Shown here: positions 1 through 6,792 of the stretch, piece after piece
Position numbering within the stretch: position 1 is the first letter of the stretch
How the letters are laid out: every line of letters begins with the position of its first letter
Assembly (NCBI RefSeq): GCF_030453725.1
Contig: NZ_JAKDJU010000135.1
Coordinates: forward strand, 1-8,223
Source of the DNA: Brevibacterium picturae
GTDB taxonomy: Bacteria > Actinomycetota > Actinomycetes > Actinomycetales > Brevibacteriaceae
Length of the DNA: 8,223 bases
Direction: 5' to 3'
Made by a program: the position numbers and the translations under genes
Notes under the pieces: generated by a model
Told to the model about the DNA's origin: nothing
The model's input: the letters and a program-made list of their open reading frames with translations, nothing else
Database searches by the model: none

Positions 1-2
1 AC

Positions 3-962
3 TTCGACGGGTGGCAGGCCCTCGTCTCGGACTCGTTCGTGCCGCTGGACACCGAGCCTGCGCGCCGCGGCGGCTTCCGGGGTGCGATCAGCGCCCGGGA
101 CTACGATTCCGTCGTCATGTCCCACCTCAGCGCCAACCCTCATGCAGTGCTGCGCACGCCCGAACTCATCTCCGCTGATTCGCTCAGCAGTGCGGTCGGA
201 TCCAGGGTTGCGGTCGGATCCAGGGCAGGTGCCTCAACGAACTACTACAAGGTCTCCCTCCAGCTCAAGGGGCACGGGCTGCTCATCCAGGACGGCCGAG
301 AGGTGTCCCTGGCGCCTGGATCCTTGGCGATCTATGACACCTCGCGTCCCTATACGCTGAGCTTCGACTGTGATTTCTCGTCCTATGTGATGATGTTCCC
401 GCAGTCACGGGTCAACCTGCCCACCGACACCGTCGGCCAGCTCACGGCCACCTCGATCGGTGCCGATCATCAGCTGGGCACCGTGGCGACCCAGATCATC
501 ACCCAGGCCGGAGCCATGCTGCCCACGCTGAGCAAGTCAATCGGAATCAGGTTGGCAGGCAACGTCGTCGACCTGCTCACCACCGTCATGGCCGATGAAC
601 TCGCCGAGACCGATGACGTGCCGGGAGAGAGGCAGCGACTCTGGTCGGAGATCACCTCCTACATCGACGCCAACCTCGCCGACCCGCGGCTGACACCCTC
701 AACGATCGCTGCCGCACATTTCATGTCGGTCCGCGCGCTGCACCAGGTCTTCGAAGGCAGCGGAGAATCGGTGTCCGGTGAGATCCGTCGCCGCCGAATC
801 GCAGCCTGCCGCCACGACCTCGCTGATCCGCTTCAGGCTCACGTACCGGTCGCCGCGATCGGAGCCCGGTGGGGGCTGAGCGACCCCGCGCATTTCTCCC
901 GGCTCTTTCGCAGCGTTGTCGGCCAGCCCCCTGCCGCATTCCGTCGTGGCTCGCTGAGCTGA
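3..962 (+). CDS. AraC/XylS-family transcriptional regulator, 5' end outside window
   Basis: DNA-binding activator or repressor that probably senses a small molecule and controls the permease and dehydrogenase downstream. The frame is open from base 3, and residues before the GTG at 39 (FDGWQALVSDSF) fit the start of the AraC_binding_2 sensor domain, so I take the gene as running in from the left rather than starting at 39. The visible part is 319 residues, close to the usual full length, so only a few residues are missing. Counting from the GTG at 39, the sensor domain covers about 1-185, with typical strands such as SLQLKGHG and DTSRPYTLSF. The two helix-turn-helix units lie at about 219-249 and 270-302, ending in the family-typical GLSDPAHFSRLFRSVVGQPPAAFR. 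The domain pairing is that of FeaR-like regulators. An 18-base tandem duplication sits in the sensor domain. Family assignment is firm; the ligand is unknown. Confidence 0.92.
   Translation, partial: FDGWQALVSDSFVPLDTEPARRGGFRGAISARDYDSVVMSHLSANPHAVLRTPELISADSLSSAVGSRVAVGSRAGASTNYYKVSLQLKGHGLLIQDGREVSLAPGSLAIYDTSRPYTLSFDCDFSSYVMMFPQSRVNLPTDTVGQLTATSIGADHQLGTVATQIITQAGAMLPTLSKSIGIRLAGNVVDLLTTVMADELAETDDVPGERQRLWSEITSYIDANLADPRLTPSTIAAAHFMSVRALHQVFEGSGESVSGEIRRRRIAACRHDLADPLQAHVPVAAIGARWGLSDPAHFSRLFRSVVGQPPAAFRRGSLS
192..227 (+). repeat. 18-bp in-frame tandem duplication within the araC-type gene
   Basis: Two adjacent 18-base units, 192-209 and 210-227, share their first 16 bases (gcggtcggatccaggg); with the preceding t, 17 bases match. 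They encode AVGSRV followed by AVGSRA, so the reading frame is kept. The repeat lies between the early strand of the sensor domain (AVLRTPELIS) and the strand KVSLQLKG, probably in a loop. It looks like a recent slippage or duplication event. Confidence 0.9.
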
Positions 963-1001
963 CTGCGCCGATCGTCAAGAGTCCTGCTCGCAGAGCCAAG
1001 A

Positions 1002-1052
1002 CACCTCAGTCCTCAGTGAGAGAGCCTGTAGCTACATTCAAACTCTGAGGTG
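1002..1052 (+). promoter_or_regulatory. Possible leader structure masking the permease ribosome site
   Basis: The eight bases CACCTCAG (1002-1009) are the exact reverse complement of CTGAGGTG (1045-1052). The latter contains the GAGGTGG ribosome site of the permease that starts at 1059. A second copy of CCTCAGT (1011-1017) directly follows the first (1004-1010) and could pair over six bases with the same site. The intervening loop would be 35 bases. If transcribed, this 5' leader could hide the ribosome site. No clear -10/-35 pair is visible in 963-1058, so whether the leader is transcribed is unknown. Confidence 0.3.
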
Positions 1053-1058
1053 GATCAC

Positions 1059-2582
1059 ATGGACGTGAAACGCGAGCCCAACAGTGCACAGCCGCGAACC
1101 GCGGACGCCACGCAGCAAGCAGCCGCACCATTGCAGACAGCAGGTGCGGGCTTGAACTCTCGCCGCATCGGCACCCTCGCACTCGTCTTCATGATCATCG
1201 CCGCCTCGGCGCCGCTGACCGTGGTCGCCGGCGGTGTCCCCAGCAACTTCGCGGTCACCGGTCTGCTCGGCATCCCACTGTCGTTCATCGTCCTCGGCGT
1301 CATCCTCATCCTCTTCGCCATCGGCTATGCGGCGATGAGCCGGCACGTGCACAATGCGGGCGCCTTCTTCGCCTATATCTCCAAAGGACTGGGCAAGCCG
1401 GTAGGGATGGGTGCGGCCCTGACCGCGCTGGTCGCTTACAACTCGATGCAGATCGGCATCGCCGGAATGTTCGGCTTCGTCTTCTCCTCCTTCCTCGATT
1501 CGCTGTTCGGCCTGCAGGTGGCCTGGTGGATCTGCGCACTCATCGCATGGGTGGTCGTCGGACTCATGGGCATCAGCCGCGTCGACTTCTCCGCGAAGGT
1601 CCTCGGCATCATCGTCGGCACCGAATTTCTCGTCGTCATCGTCTTCGACATCATCGGATTCACCCACAGCCCCGAAGGCATCACCGCCGACGGAATGCTG
1701 CCCGATCAGCTCTTCGCACCCGGAGTCGGCGCCGCACTGGCGTTCTCGATCGCCGCATTCATGGGCTTCGAATCGGGCGCGATCTACAACGAGGAGGTCA
1801 AGGATCCCAAGCGCACGGCAGGGCGCGCGACGATCATCGCAGTGAGCATCATCGCCGTCTTCTACGCCTTCTCCGCCTGGGCGATGACCGTGGCCGAGGG
1901 GCCCTCGAACGTGGTCGGACGATCCCAGGAGTTCGGTCCCGATCTCATGTTCGTCTTCCTCGGCGAACACGCCCCGGTGTGGTTCGTCGACCTGTCCAAC
2001 CTGCTCTTCCTCACCTCACTCCTGGCCGCGCTCGTGGCCTTCCACAACATCGTCGCCCGCTACTTCTTCGCCCTCGGCCGCGACCGGGTGCTGCCGACGT
2101 TCCTCGCCAGAACCTCCCGCCGCACGGGTGCACCTGTTGCCGGATCCCTGGCCCAGTCAGGGCTTGCGCTCATCGTCATCCTCGTCTTCGCGATCGTCGG
2201 CGCCGGCAGCGAGGATCCGCTCTTTCCCGTCGTCACCCTGTTCACCTGGCTGACGAACATGGGCGCCTTCGGGCTCGTCCTCCTGATGGCGCTGACAGCG
2301 CTGGCCGTGATCGGATTCCTGCGCGCTCACTCGAGTGAGTACACGCTGTGGACCCGCGTCATCGCACCGGGACTCTCAGCCATCGGCCTCGTCGTCCTCT
2401 TCGTCTCCATCGTCATCAACTTCAACGTCCTCATCGGCCTCGAAGGCACCTCGGTGCTCTCCTGGCTGTTGCCGGCCATCGTGCTCGTACCCGGCGTCCT
2501 CGGCACCATCTGGGCACTCGTCCTGCGGTCGAGTCGACCACGACTCTATGCAGGCATCGGCACAGGTGGAAGCCTGGGCTGA
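1059..2582 (+). CDS. APC-superfamily amino acid/amine permease
   Basis: Integral membrane transporter of the amino acid-polyamine-organocation superfamily (AA_permease_2 type), importing an amino acid or amine across the cytoplasmic membrane. I chose ATG 1059 (507 residues) because GAGGTGG at 1047-1053 lies correctly in front of it; the GTG at 1050 would overlap that site. After a hydrophilic, Ala/Gln-rich N-tail (about 1-36), about 12 hydrophobic segments follow. The first holds the substrate-site region AASAPLTVVAGGVP (48-61). The hallmark cytosolic motif GFESGAIYNEEVKDPKRTAG is at 236-255, and the conserved ARYFFALGRDRVLP at 333-346. Length is normal. It lies 96 bases after the araC-type gene and 44 bases before the dehydrogenase, in the same direction, so it is probably co-transcribed with the latter and regulated by the former. 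The substrate cannot be told from sequence alone. Confidence 0.92.
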   Translation: MDVKREPNSAQPRTADATQQAAAPLQTAGAGLNSRRIGTLALVFMIIAASAPLTVVAGGVPSNFAVTGLLGIPLSFIVLGVILILFAIGYAAMSRHVHNAGAFFAYISKGLGKPVGMGAALTALVAYNSMQIGIAGMFGFVFSSFLDSLFGLQVAWWICALIAWVVVGLMGISRVDFSAKVLGIIVGTEFLVVIVFDIIGFTHSPEGITADGMLPDQLFAPGVGAALAFSIAAFMGFESGAIYNEEVKDPKRTAGRATIIAVSIIAVFYAFSAWAMTVAEGPSNVVGRSQEFGPDLMFVFLGEHAPVWFVDLSNLLFLTSLLAALVAFHNIVARYFFALGRDRVLPTFLARTSRRTGAPVAGSLAQSGLALIVILVFAIVGAGSEDPLFPVVTLFTWLTNMGAFGLVLLMALTALAVIGFLRAHSSEYTLWTRVIAPGLSAIGLVVLFVSIVINFNVLIGLEGTSVLSWLLPAIVLVPGVLGTIWALVLRSSRPRLYAGIGTGGSLG

Positions 2583-2626
2583 AGCCATCCCCGCAACACT
2601 CATTCCACCCCGAGAAAAGGAGAATC

Positions 2627-4042
2627 ATGAGCACCGACCTCACCACGTTCGCAGGACTGCTGTCGACCATCGAAGACCCCAACGGACGCGAACTGCTCGA
2701 CCCCGCCACCGGCGAGGTCGTCGGCCGCACCCGTGAGGGCAGCACGGCCGACATCGACACGGCCGTCGCAGCCGCCCGCAAGGCCCAGTCCGACTGGGCG
2801 TCGCGGTCGTCGAAGGAGCGCAGCGAGCTGCTGAACAAGGCCGCCGACGCTGTCGAAGCCTCCGCTGAGGCGCTGGCCGAGCTGCTCTCCCGTGAGCAGG
2901 GCAAGCCGCTCAACGGCCCCAACGCCCGCTTCGAGGTCGGTGCGTGCGCCGCCTGGCTGCGGGCCAATGCCGCCTTCGCGCTGGAGCCCGAGATCCTCGT
3001 CGACGACGAGGACACGCATGCCGAACTCCATTACAAAGCCGTCGGCGTCGTGGGTGCAGTCGGACCCTGGAACTGGCCGATGATGATCTCCGTGTGGCAG
3101 TTCGCGCCTTCGCTGAAGATGGGCAACACCGTCGTCCTCAAGCCCTCCGAGTACACACCGCTGTCCGTGCAGGCGCTCGTCGCAGTGATCAATCAGGTTC
3201 TGCCCGCCGACGTCCTCACCGTCGTTCCCGGCAGCGGCGAGGTCGGCGCGGCCCTGACCTCCCATGAAGACATCGACAAGATCATGTTCACCGGTTCGAC
3301 GAAGACCGGTCAGGCCATCATGCGATCAGCAGCTGACACCCTGGCCCGTCTGACCTTGGAACTCGGCGGCAACGATGCAGGCATCGTGCTCGAAAACGCC
3401 GATCCTGCGGCCATCGCCGGTGACCTGTTCTGGGGTGCGTTCATCAACACCGGTCAGACGTGTGCCGCGATGAAGCGCCTCTACGTGCCCGAATCCCTCT
3501 ACGACCAGGTCTGTGATGCCCTCGTCGAGGTGGCCAAACAGTCACCGATGGGAGTGGGCCTCGAAGAGGAGAACGTGCTTGGGCCATTGCAGAACAAGGC
3601 GCAGTACGACATCGTCGCCAAGCTCGTCCAAGCGGCCAAGGACGGCGGAGCCCGCGTGCTCACCGGAGGAGACCCTGTCGCCGATCAACCCGGATACTTC
3701 TACCCGACCACTCTGGTGGCCGACATCGACAACGACAATCCTTTGGTCGCCGAAGAACAGTTCGGACCAGTCCTGCCGATCATCAAGTACACGGATCTTG
3801 AGCAGGCCATCGGCTGGGCCAATGAGCTCGAGGTCGGCCTCGGCTCCTCGGTGTGGGGCAGCGACCTTGAGGAATGCAAGACGGTCGCCGCGCGCCTGCA
3901 AGCGGGGTCGACCTGGATCAACAAGCACGGTGCCGTGGATCCGCGCATTCCCTTCGGCGGCGTGAAGAATTCGGGCTTCGGACTCGAGTTCGGCCTTGAA
4001 GGGCTGAAGCACGTCAGCGTCCCGCACGTCATCAGCTGGTAA
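2627..4042 (+). CDS. NAD(P)-dependent aldehyde dehydrogenase
   Basis: Soluble enzyme oxidising an aldehyde to its carboxylic acid. The 471 residues cover the whole ALDH fold. Visible key residues: Asn149 in GPWNWP (stabilises the intermediate), Lys172 in VLKPSE and FTGS at 221-224 (cofactor binding), general-base Glu245 in LELGGN, nucleophile Cys279 in NTGQTCA, and Glu377 in EEQFGP. All are intact, so it should be active. The signature reads ELGGN where many family members have ELGGK; I recall this variant from a subgroup that includes actinobacterial AldA-like enzymes. The ATG at 2627 has a strong site, AAAGGAG at 2616-2622, at good distance. The frame stays open upstream to 2348, but that part overlaps the permease gene and is not coding. 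Being second in the permease operon suggests it acts on a product of the imported compound, perhaps an aminoaldehyde or an aldehyde derived from an amine. The exact substrate is unknown. Confidence 0.95.
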   Translation: MSTDLTTFAGLLSTIEDPNGRELLDPATGEVVGRTREGSTADIDTAVAAARKAQSDWASRSSKERSELLNKAADAVEASAEALAELLSREQGKPLNGPNARFEVGACAAWLRANAAFALEPEILVDDEDTHAELHYKAVGVVGAVGPWNWPMMISVWQFAPSLKMGNTVVLKPSEYTPLSVQALVAVINQVLPADVLTVVPGSGEVGAALTSHEDIDKIMFTGSTKTGQAIMRSAADTLARLTLELGGNDAGIVLENADPAAIAGDLFWGAFINTGQTCAAMKRLYVPESLYDQVCDALVEVAKQSPMGVGLEEENVLGPLQNKAQYDIVAKLVQAAKDGGARVLTGGDPVADQPGYFYPTTLVADIDNDNPLVAEEQFGPVLPIIKYTDLEQAIGWANELEVGLGSSVWGSDLEECKTVAARLQAGSTWINKHGAVDPRIPFGGVKNSGFGLEFGLEGLKHVSVPHVISW

Positions 4043-4050
4043 GGAGGCTC

Positions 4051-4070
4051 CCCGACTGACTTGTGTCGGG
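4051..4070 (+). terminator. Short hairpin after the aldehyde dehydrogenase
   Basis: CCCGAC (4051-4056) and GTCGGG (4065-4070) form a six-base stem with an eight-base loop, starting eight bases after the dehydrogenase stop codon. No T-run follows. It is a plausible weak terminator or mRNA-end stabiliser. Confidence 0.4.
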
Positions 4071-4079
4071 CACGGACCG

Positions 4080-4112
4080 CCTCGGCGTCGGAGCAGCCCT
4101 CCGACGCCGAGG
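4080..4112. terminator. Strong 14-bp hairpin between convergent genes, likely bidirectional terminator
   Basis: CCTCGGCGTCGGAG (4080-4093) and its perfect reverse complement (4099-4112) flank a five-base loop CAGCC. It lies 37 bases past the stop of the dehydrogenase and four bases past the stop of the opposing methyltransferase, so it can serve both. There is no T-tract on either side; T-less hairpin terminators are commonly predicted in high-GC actinobacteria. Confidence 0.7.
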
Positions 4113-4116
4113 TGAT

Positions 4117-4743
4117 TCACAGTACGAACATGCCGTCGGGTCCCTCGTCAGCTCGTCGGCGACCGGGCGTGGTGAAGACGCTGACTGACCAGGGTGAGTC
4201 GGCGTCGTACCGGCCGAGGTGCCAATCGCAGTAGCGGTTCTCCAGCGCCAACGATGTTCCTTCCGCGAATGCATCCTGATCTTTCGGTCCGCCCGGCGAG
4301 CGCGCACTGGTGCCGATGACCAGTCGGCCCCCGGGCGTGAGCAGTTTCGACGTCGTCTGAAACGTCGAAGCCAATTCAGGTTTGGTCAAGAATGCGGGAA
4401 CATTCCCCGACATGAGGATGAGGTCATACCTGGAGGGCAGGTCACGATCGGTGAGAACTGGCTGAGATAAGTCTGCGGCAGCAATCGATCGGAACCATTG
4501 AGCTCCGTGCAGCTCGATCGCAACGTCGAGCACTTCCGGCGAGGGATCGAGACCGAATGCGTCATGCCCGCGGCGGCGGAGAGCATTGACGGCACTGCCG
4601 ATGCCGCATCCGATATCTAGAATCGTCGAGCCTCGAGGTGCGAGCATGTCGACGAATCGTGCGTCGGCTTCAAGATCGCTGTTGGATCGGACGTGACGCC
4701 GCATCTTGGCGGCATAGCCTCGGAGGTTCTGCGACTCTGCCAT
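4117..4743 (-). CDS. Class I SAM-dependent methyltransferase
   Basis: Transfers a methyl group from S-adenosylmethionine to an unknown acceptor. The 208-residue protein has the Rossmann-type core. Motif I is ILDIGCGIGS (41-50). The acidic residue at the end of strand 2 is Asp66 in GLDPS. DLILMSGNV (107-115) and LLTPGGRLVIG (134-144) are the later strands. The C-terminal part (about 150-208) is shorter and less typical and may set the substrate. The ATG at 4743 has only a distant GGAG (15 bases upstream), so the start is moderately certain; Met14 is an alternative. GC is about 59% over six sampled lines, against about 72% in sampled dehydrogenase lines, which suggests later arrival. It stands alone, faces the dehydrogenase, and its 5' side abuts gene debris. 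Confidence 0.82.
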   Translation of the reverse strand: MAESQNLRGYAAKMRRHVRSNSDLEADARFVDMLAPRGSTILDIGCGIGSAVNALRRRGHDAFGLDPSPEVLDVAIELHGAQWFRSIAAADLSQPVLTDRDLPSRYDLILMSGNVPAFLTKPELASTFQTTSKLLTPGGRLVIGTSARSPGGPKDQDAFAEGTSLALENRYCDWHLGRYDADSPWSVSVFTTPGRRRADEGPDGMFVL

Positions 4744-4755
4744 GGGACCAGTTTC

Positions 4756-4812
4756 TCACTCCGTTCGAAGCAGATCGGCGGTCTTAGCGTAGAACTCGTC
4801 CGGTCGCCCGAC
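4756..4812 (-). pseudogene. Possible C-terminal remnant of a gene upstream of the methyltransferase
   Basis: Reading leftward, this stretch encodes VGRPDEFYAKTADLLRTE and then a TGA, 12 bases before the methyltransferase ATG. The RPDEF...A..LL pattern resembles the end of many alpha/beta-hydrolases, but it is too short to assign. The methyltransferase's only GGAG lies in its last two codons, as in a translationally coupled pair. To the right, the - strand frame loses protein-like character where the + strand hydrolase homology begins (about 4816). I read it as a cut-off tail that came with the methyltransferase. A chance frame is quite possible. Confidence 0.25.
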
Positions 4813-4815
4813 TCC

Positions 4816-5697
4816 GACCGGATCACCGTCCCCGCCTGGCGTCGAATGGCCTCGGAGCAGAAGTGGCTGCGCATCCACAACAGCCAGGAATGGCCCGACT
4901 ACTATGACGAGGCCAATGTGGAGGACCTGAGGCGCTTCTTCGACCACTTCCTCCGCGGCATCGACAACGGGTGGGAGGAGACCCCTCGCGTGCGGTACTC
5001 CGTCCTCGACCTCGAAGGCGGCGGCCGGACAGAGATTCCTGCGACCGAATTCCCACCCGCGGAGGTCGAGGCGACGAAGTTCTACCTCGACGGGAACTCA
5101 CGGATGCTGACGACTTCGGCACCGACCGCCTCGGCAAAAGCGGCCTATGACGTAGACGCTGCGAACAGCGCCGTCTCCTTCATCACCACCTTCGACGACG
5201 ATACCGTCCTCGTCGGATACCCGAAGGCACTTCTGTGGGTCGAGGCCCGAGGCTCCGATGACATGGACTTGTTCGTCCTGGTGCAGAAGCTCGATGCGAA
5301 CGGAACGTCGTTGCAGGCCTTCACCGTGCCGAACCGGAACGCACGGATCCACGACGTCACCGATCATGGTGCATCGATCCTGCGCTACAAGGGGGCCGAC
5401 GGCAGATTGCGAGTGTCGATGCGTCACCTCGACGAAGGCCTCTCGACCGATGCCGTCCCTGCTCACAGCTTCGACCGGGTTGAGAAGCTCGAGGCCGGTC
5501 AGGTTGCCGAGGTCGAGATCGACCTGCTGCCGATCGGCCTGTCATTCCGGCCCGGACAGGCTCTGAGGTTCGTCATCAGCTCCCGCAACCTGTTGGGCAC
5601 TATGATGCCCGGAATCCGCGAGTACGCCGGTGCCAACGTCATCCACACCGGTGGCGAATGCGCTTCTTATCTCCAGCTGCCGGTACTCAGGAGATAG
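4816..5697 (+). pseudogene. CocE/NonD-family hydrolase, C-terminal remnant
   Basis: About 293 residues match the second half of CocE/NonD-type serine hydrolases, which usually run to about 550-650 residues. Recognisable parts in order are DRITVPA, then SEQKWLRIHNSQEWPDYYDE, then RRFFDHFLRGIDNGWEETPRVR. From about 5068 to the end comes a beta-rich PepX_C-type domain (FYLDG, LLWVEARGSDDMDLFVLVQKL, GLSFRPGQALRFVIS). The N-terminal alpha/beta-hydrolase core with the nucleophilic Ser (GXSXG) is absent. Between VPA (4828-4836) and WRRMASEQ (from 4837) a stretch of about 20 residues, which carries the catalytic Asp in relatives, also seems deleted; the catalytic His probably survives in RIHN (4876). 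The frame is open upstream to 4693, but that part does not resemble the family and overlaps the methyltransferase gene. No good ribosome site is present. An expressed C-terminal fragment is possible but could not hydrolyse substrate. Confidence 0.75.
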
Positions 5698-5719
5698 ATC
5701 GGGGCACGGTCGCCGGCCC

Positions 5720-6616
5720 TCAGTCTGCCTGCGCCTCGGGCAGAGTCTCCCGTACAATGTCGATGACCCTGGCCAGTGCCTCCGAAGGGTTGTTGCGGCG
5801 CCACCCCAGGGCGAGTGTGAAGGCGTCCCCGCCCTCGGCGAGGCGAACATAGCTGACTCCGTCGATGCGGATGTGATCCGAGGACTCGACGACGATTGCG
5901 ATCCCGATCTGCGCGCCGACGAGTGCGAGCAGGCTGTAGGGATCGGGGGCCTCCTGGATGATGTGGGGGAGGAATCCGGCCTCGTCGGCCAGGCGCATCA
6001 TCACCTCGCGGACTTGAGAGCCGTGCGACGGCGCATAGGAGATGAACGGCTGATCGGCCAGGTCGGCCATCGACACACGATCCCTGTCCGCGAGCTCGTG
6101 GCCAGTGGGGACGGCGACCATCACTCGTTCCTGACGAATGATGTGGACGTCGACGCCGGCTGGCGAGGGCGGGCTGACCACCGCCAAATCCATTGTCCCG
6201 TCACGCACCGCCAGAGCGGCCTCCCCGGAATACGTCTGCGGGTGCAGGTCGAGGCTGATGCCCGGCTGTCGGCGGGCCACCTCGCGGGAGAGGCGGGAGA
6301 GAATCGAATAGCCGCTGGAGCCGCCGAAGCCGATCCGCACCCGGCCCACCACGCCCTCCTGTGCAGCGCGAGCGATGCGACGAGCGCCCGCGACCTGCGC
6401 CTGGATCGAGTGGGCCGGTTCGAGGAGGGCCTCGCCGGAGGAGGTGAGTCTGACCCTGCGTGTTGTCCGCTCGAACAGCTGGACGCCCAGGTCCTTCTCG
6501 AGAGAGCGGATCATCTGGCTCAGGGCAGGCTGGGCGATGTGCAGAGTCTCGGCCGCTCGCCCGAAATGCAGCTCCTGCGCCACGGCAGTGAACGCCTCGA
6601 AGTGTCGCAGCTCCAT
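5720..6616 (-). CDS. LysR-type transcriptional regulator
   Basis: DNA-binding regulator of 298 residues, the normal length. I chose ATG 6616 (MELRHFEAF), which has AGGAAGG eight bases upstream and matches the family's usual start; the frame's earlier ATG at 6691 would add 25 atypical residues. The winged helix-turn-helix is at about 1-60 (FGRAAETLHIAQPALSQMIR, LEKDLGVQLFERTTRRVRLT). The periplasmic-binding-protein-like effector domain runs from about 91 (GRVRIGFGGSSGYSIL) to the end. The effector domain looks like the aromatics-responsive LysR group (BenM/CatM-like), a resemblance from memory only. It is divergent from the MHS transporter across a 176-base spacer and most likely controls both its own gene and the transporter. 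Its 3' end lies 22 bases from the convergent hydrolase remnant. Confidence 0.93.
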   Translation of the reverse strand: MELRHFEAFTAVAQELHFGRAAETLHIAQPALSQMIRSLEKDLGVQLFERTTRRVRLTSSGEALLEPAHSIQAQVAGARRIARAAQEGVVGRVRIGFGGSSGYSILSRLSREVARRQPGISLDLHPQTYSGEAALAVRDGTMDLAVVSPPSPAGVDVHIIRQERVMVAVPTGHELADRDRVSMADLADQPFISYAPSHGSQVREVMMRLADEAGFLPHIIQEAPDPYSLLALVGAQIGIAIVVESSDHIRIDGVSYVRLAEGGDAFTLALGWRRNNPSEALARVIDIVRETLPEAQAD

Positions 6617-6670
6617 CCGATGAACCTTCCTCTGGGGATCAGCGAGGCTTCCCTCGTCGACTGCCGGTGC

Positions 6671-6733
6671 CACATTGATAAGAATATCCAAATAATCACC
6701 TAGAGATTACGTCTTGGACTCCGAGTAATACAA
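6671..6733. promoter_or_regulatory. AT-rich shared control region of the LysR gene and the transporter, with two inverted repeats
   Basis: Within the 6617-6792 spacer, 6671-6730 is only about 35% GC (21 of 60 bases). It holds GATA-AGAA-TATC (6677-6688), flanked by TTG... and ...CAA to give an imperfect longer dyad, and TAATC-N7-GATTA (6693-6709, centre 6701). Dyads of this sort, here without the canonical T-N11-A spacing, are typical LysR binding sites. Weak promoter-like elements are TAATAC (6726-6731) rightward and TATTCT or TATCAAT leftward; neither has a clear -35 at ideal distance. The rest of the spacer shows only the two ribosome sites. Confidence 0.55.
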
Positions 6734-6792
6734 GTGGAACAGTGATGCCTGGCACACATTGAGTCGCCACCTCCAGCAACGAGAGAGAAGAC

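Noticed and set aside
984..993. Small inverted repeat CTGC-TC-GCAG after the araC-type gene as a terminator
   Set aside because: Only a four-base stem with a two-base loop and no T-run; too weak to call.
1038..1970. Open - strand frame (310 residues) opposite the permease
   Set aside because: Low-complexity acidic composition typical of antisense frames in GC-rich DNA, and it covers a clear permease gene.
2348..2626. Upstream extension of the dehydrogenase frame
   Set aside because: It overlaps the permease gene and translates to Arg/His/Pro-rich sequence; a strong ribosome site precedes the ATG at 2627.
4693..4815. Start of the hydrolase frame at 4693 as a genuine N-terminus
   Set aside because: It overlaps the methyltransferase coding region on the other strand, lacks a ribosome site, and shows no hydrolase-like sequence before about 4816.
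6617..6691. N-terminal extension of the LysR protein to the ATG at 6691
   Set aside because: It would run through the AT-rich promoter region, and the MELRHFEAF start at 6616 has a well-placed ribosome site and the usual family length.
5630..6703. Open + strand frame (357 residues) opposite the LysR gene
   Set aside because: No family-like motifs, rich in Asp, Gly and Arg. The LysR reading on the - strand is unambiguous.
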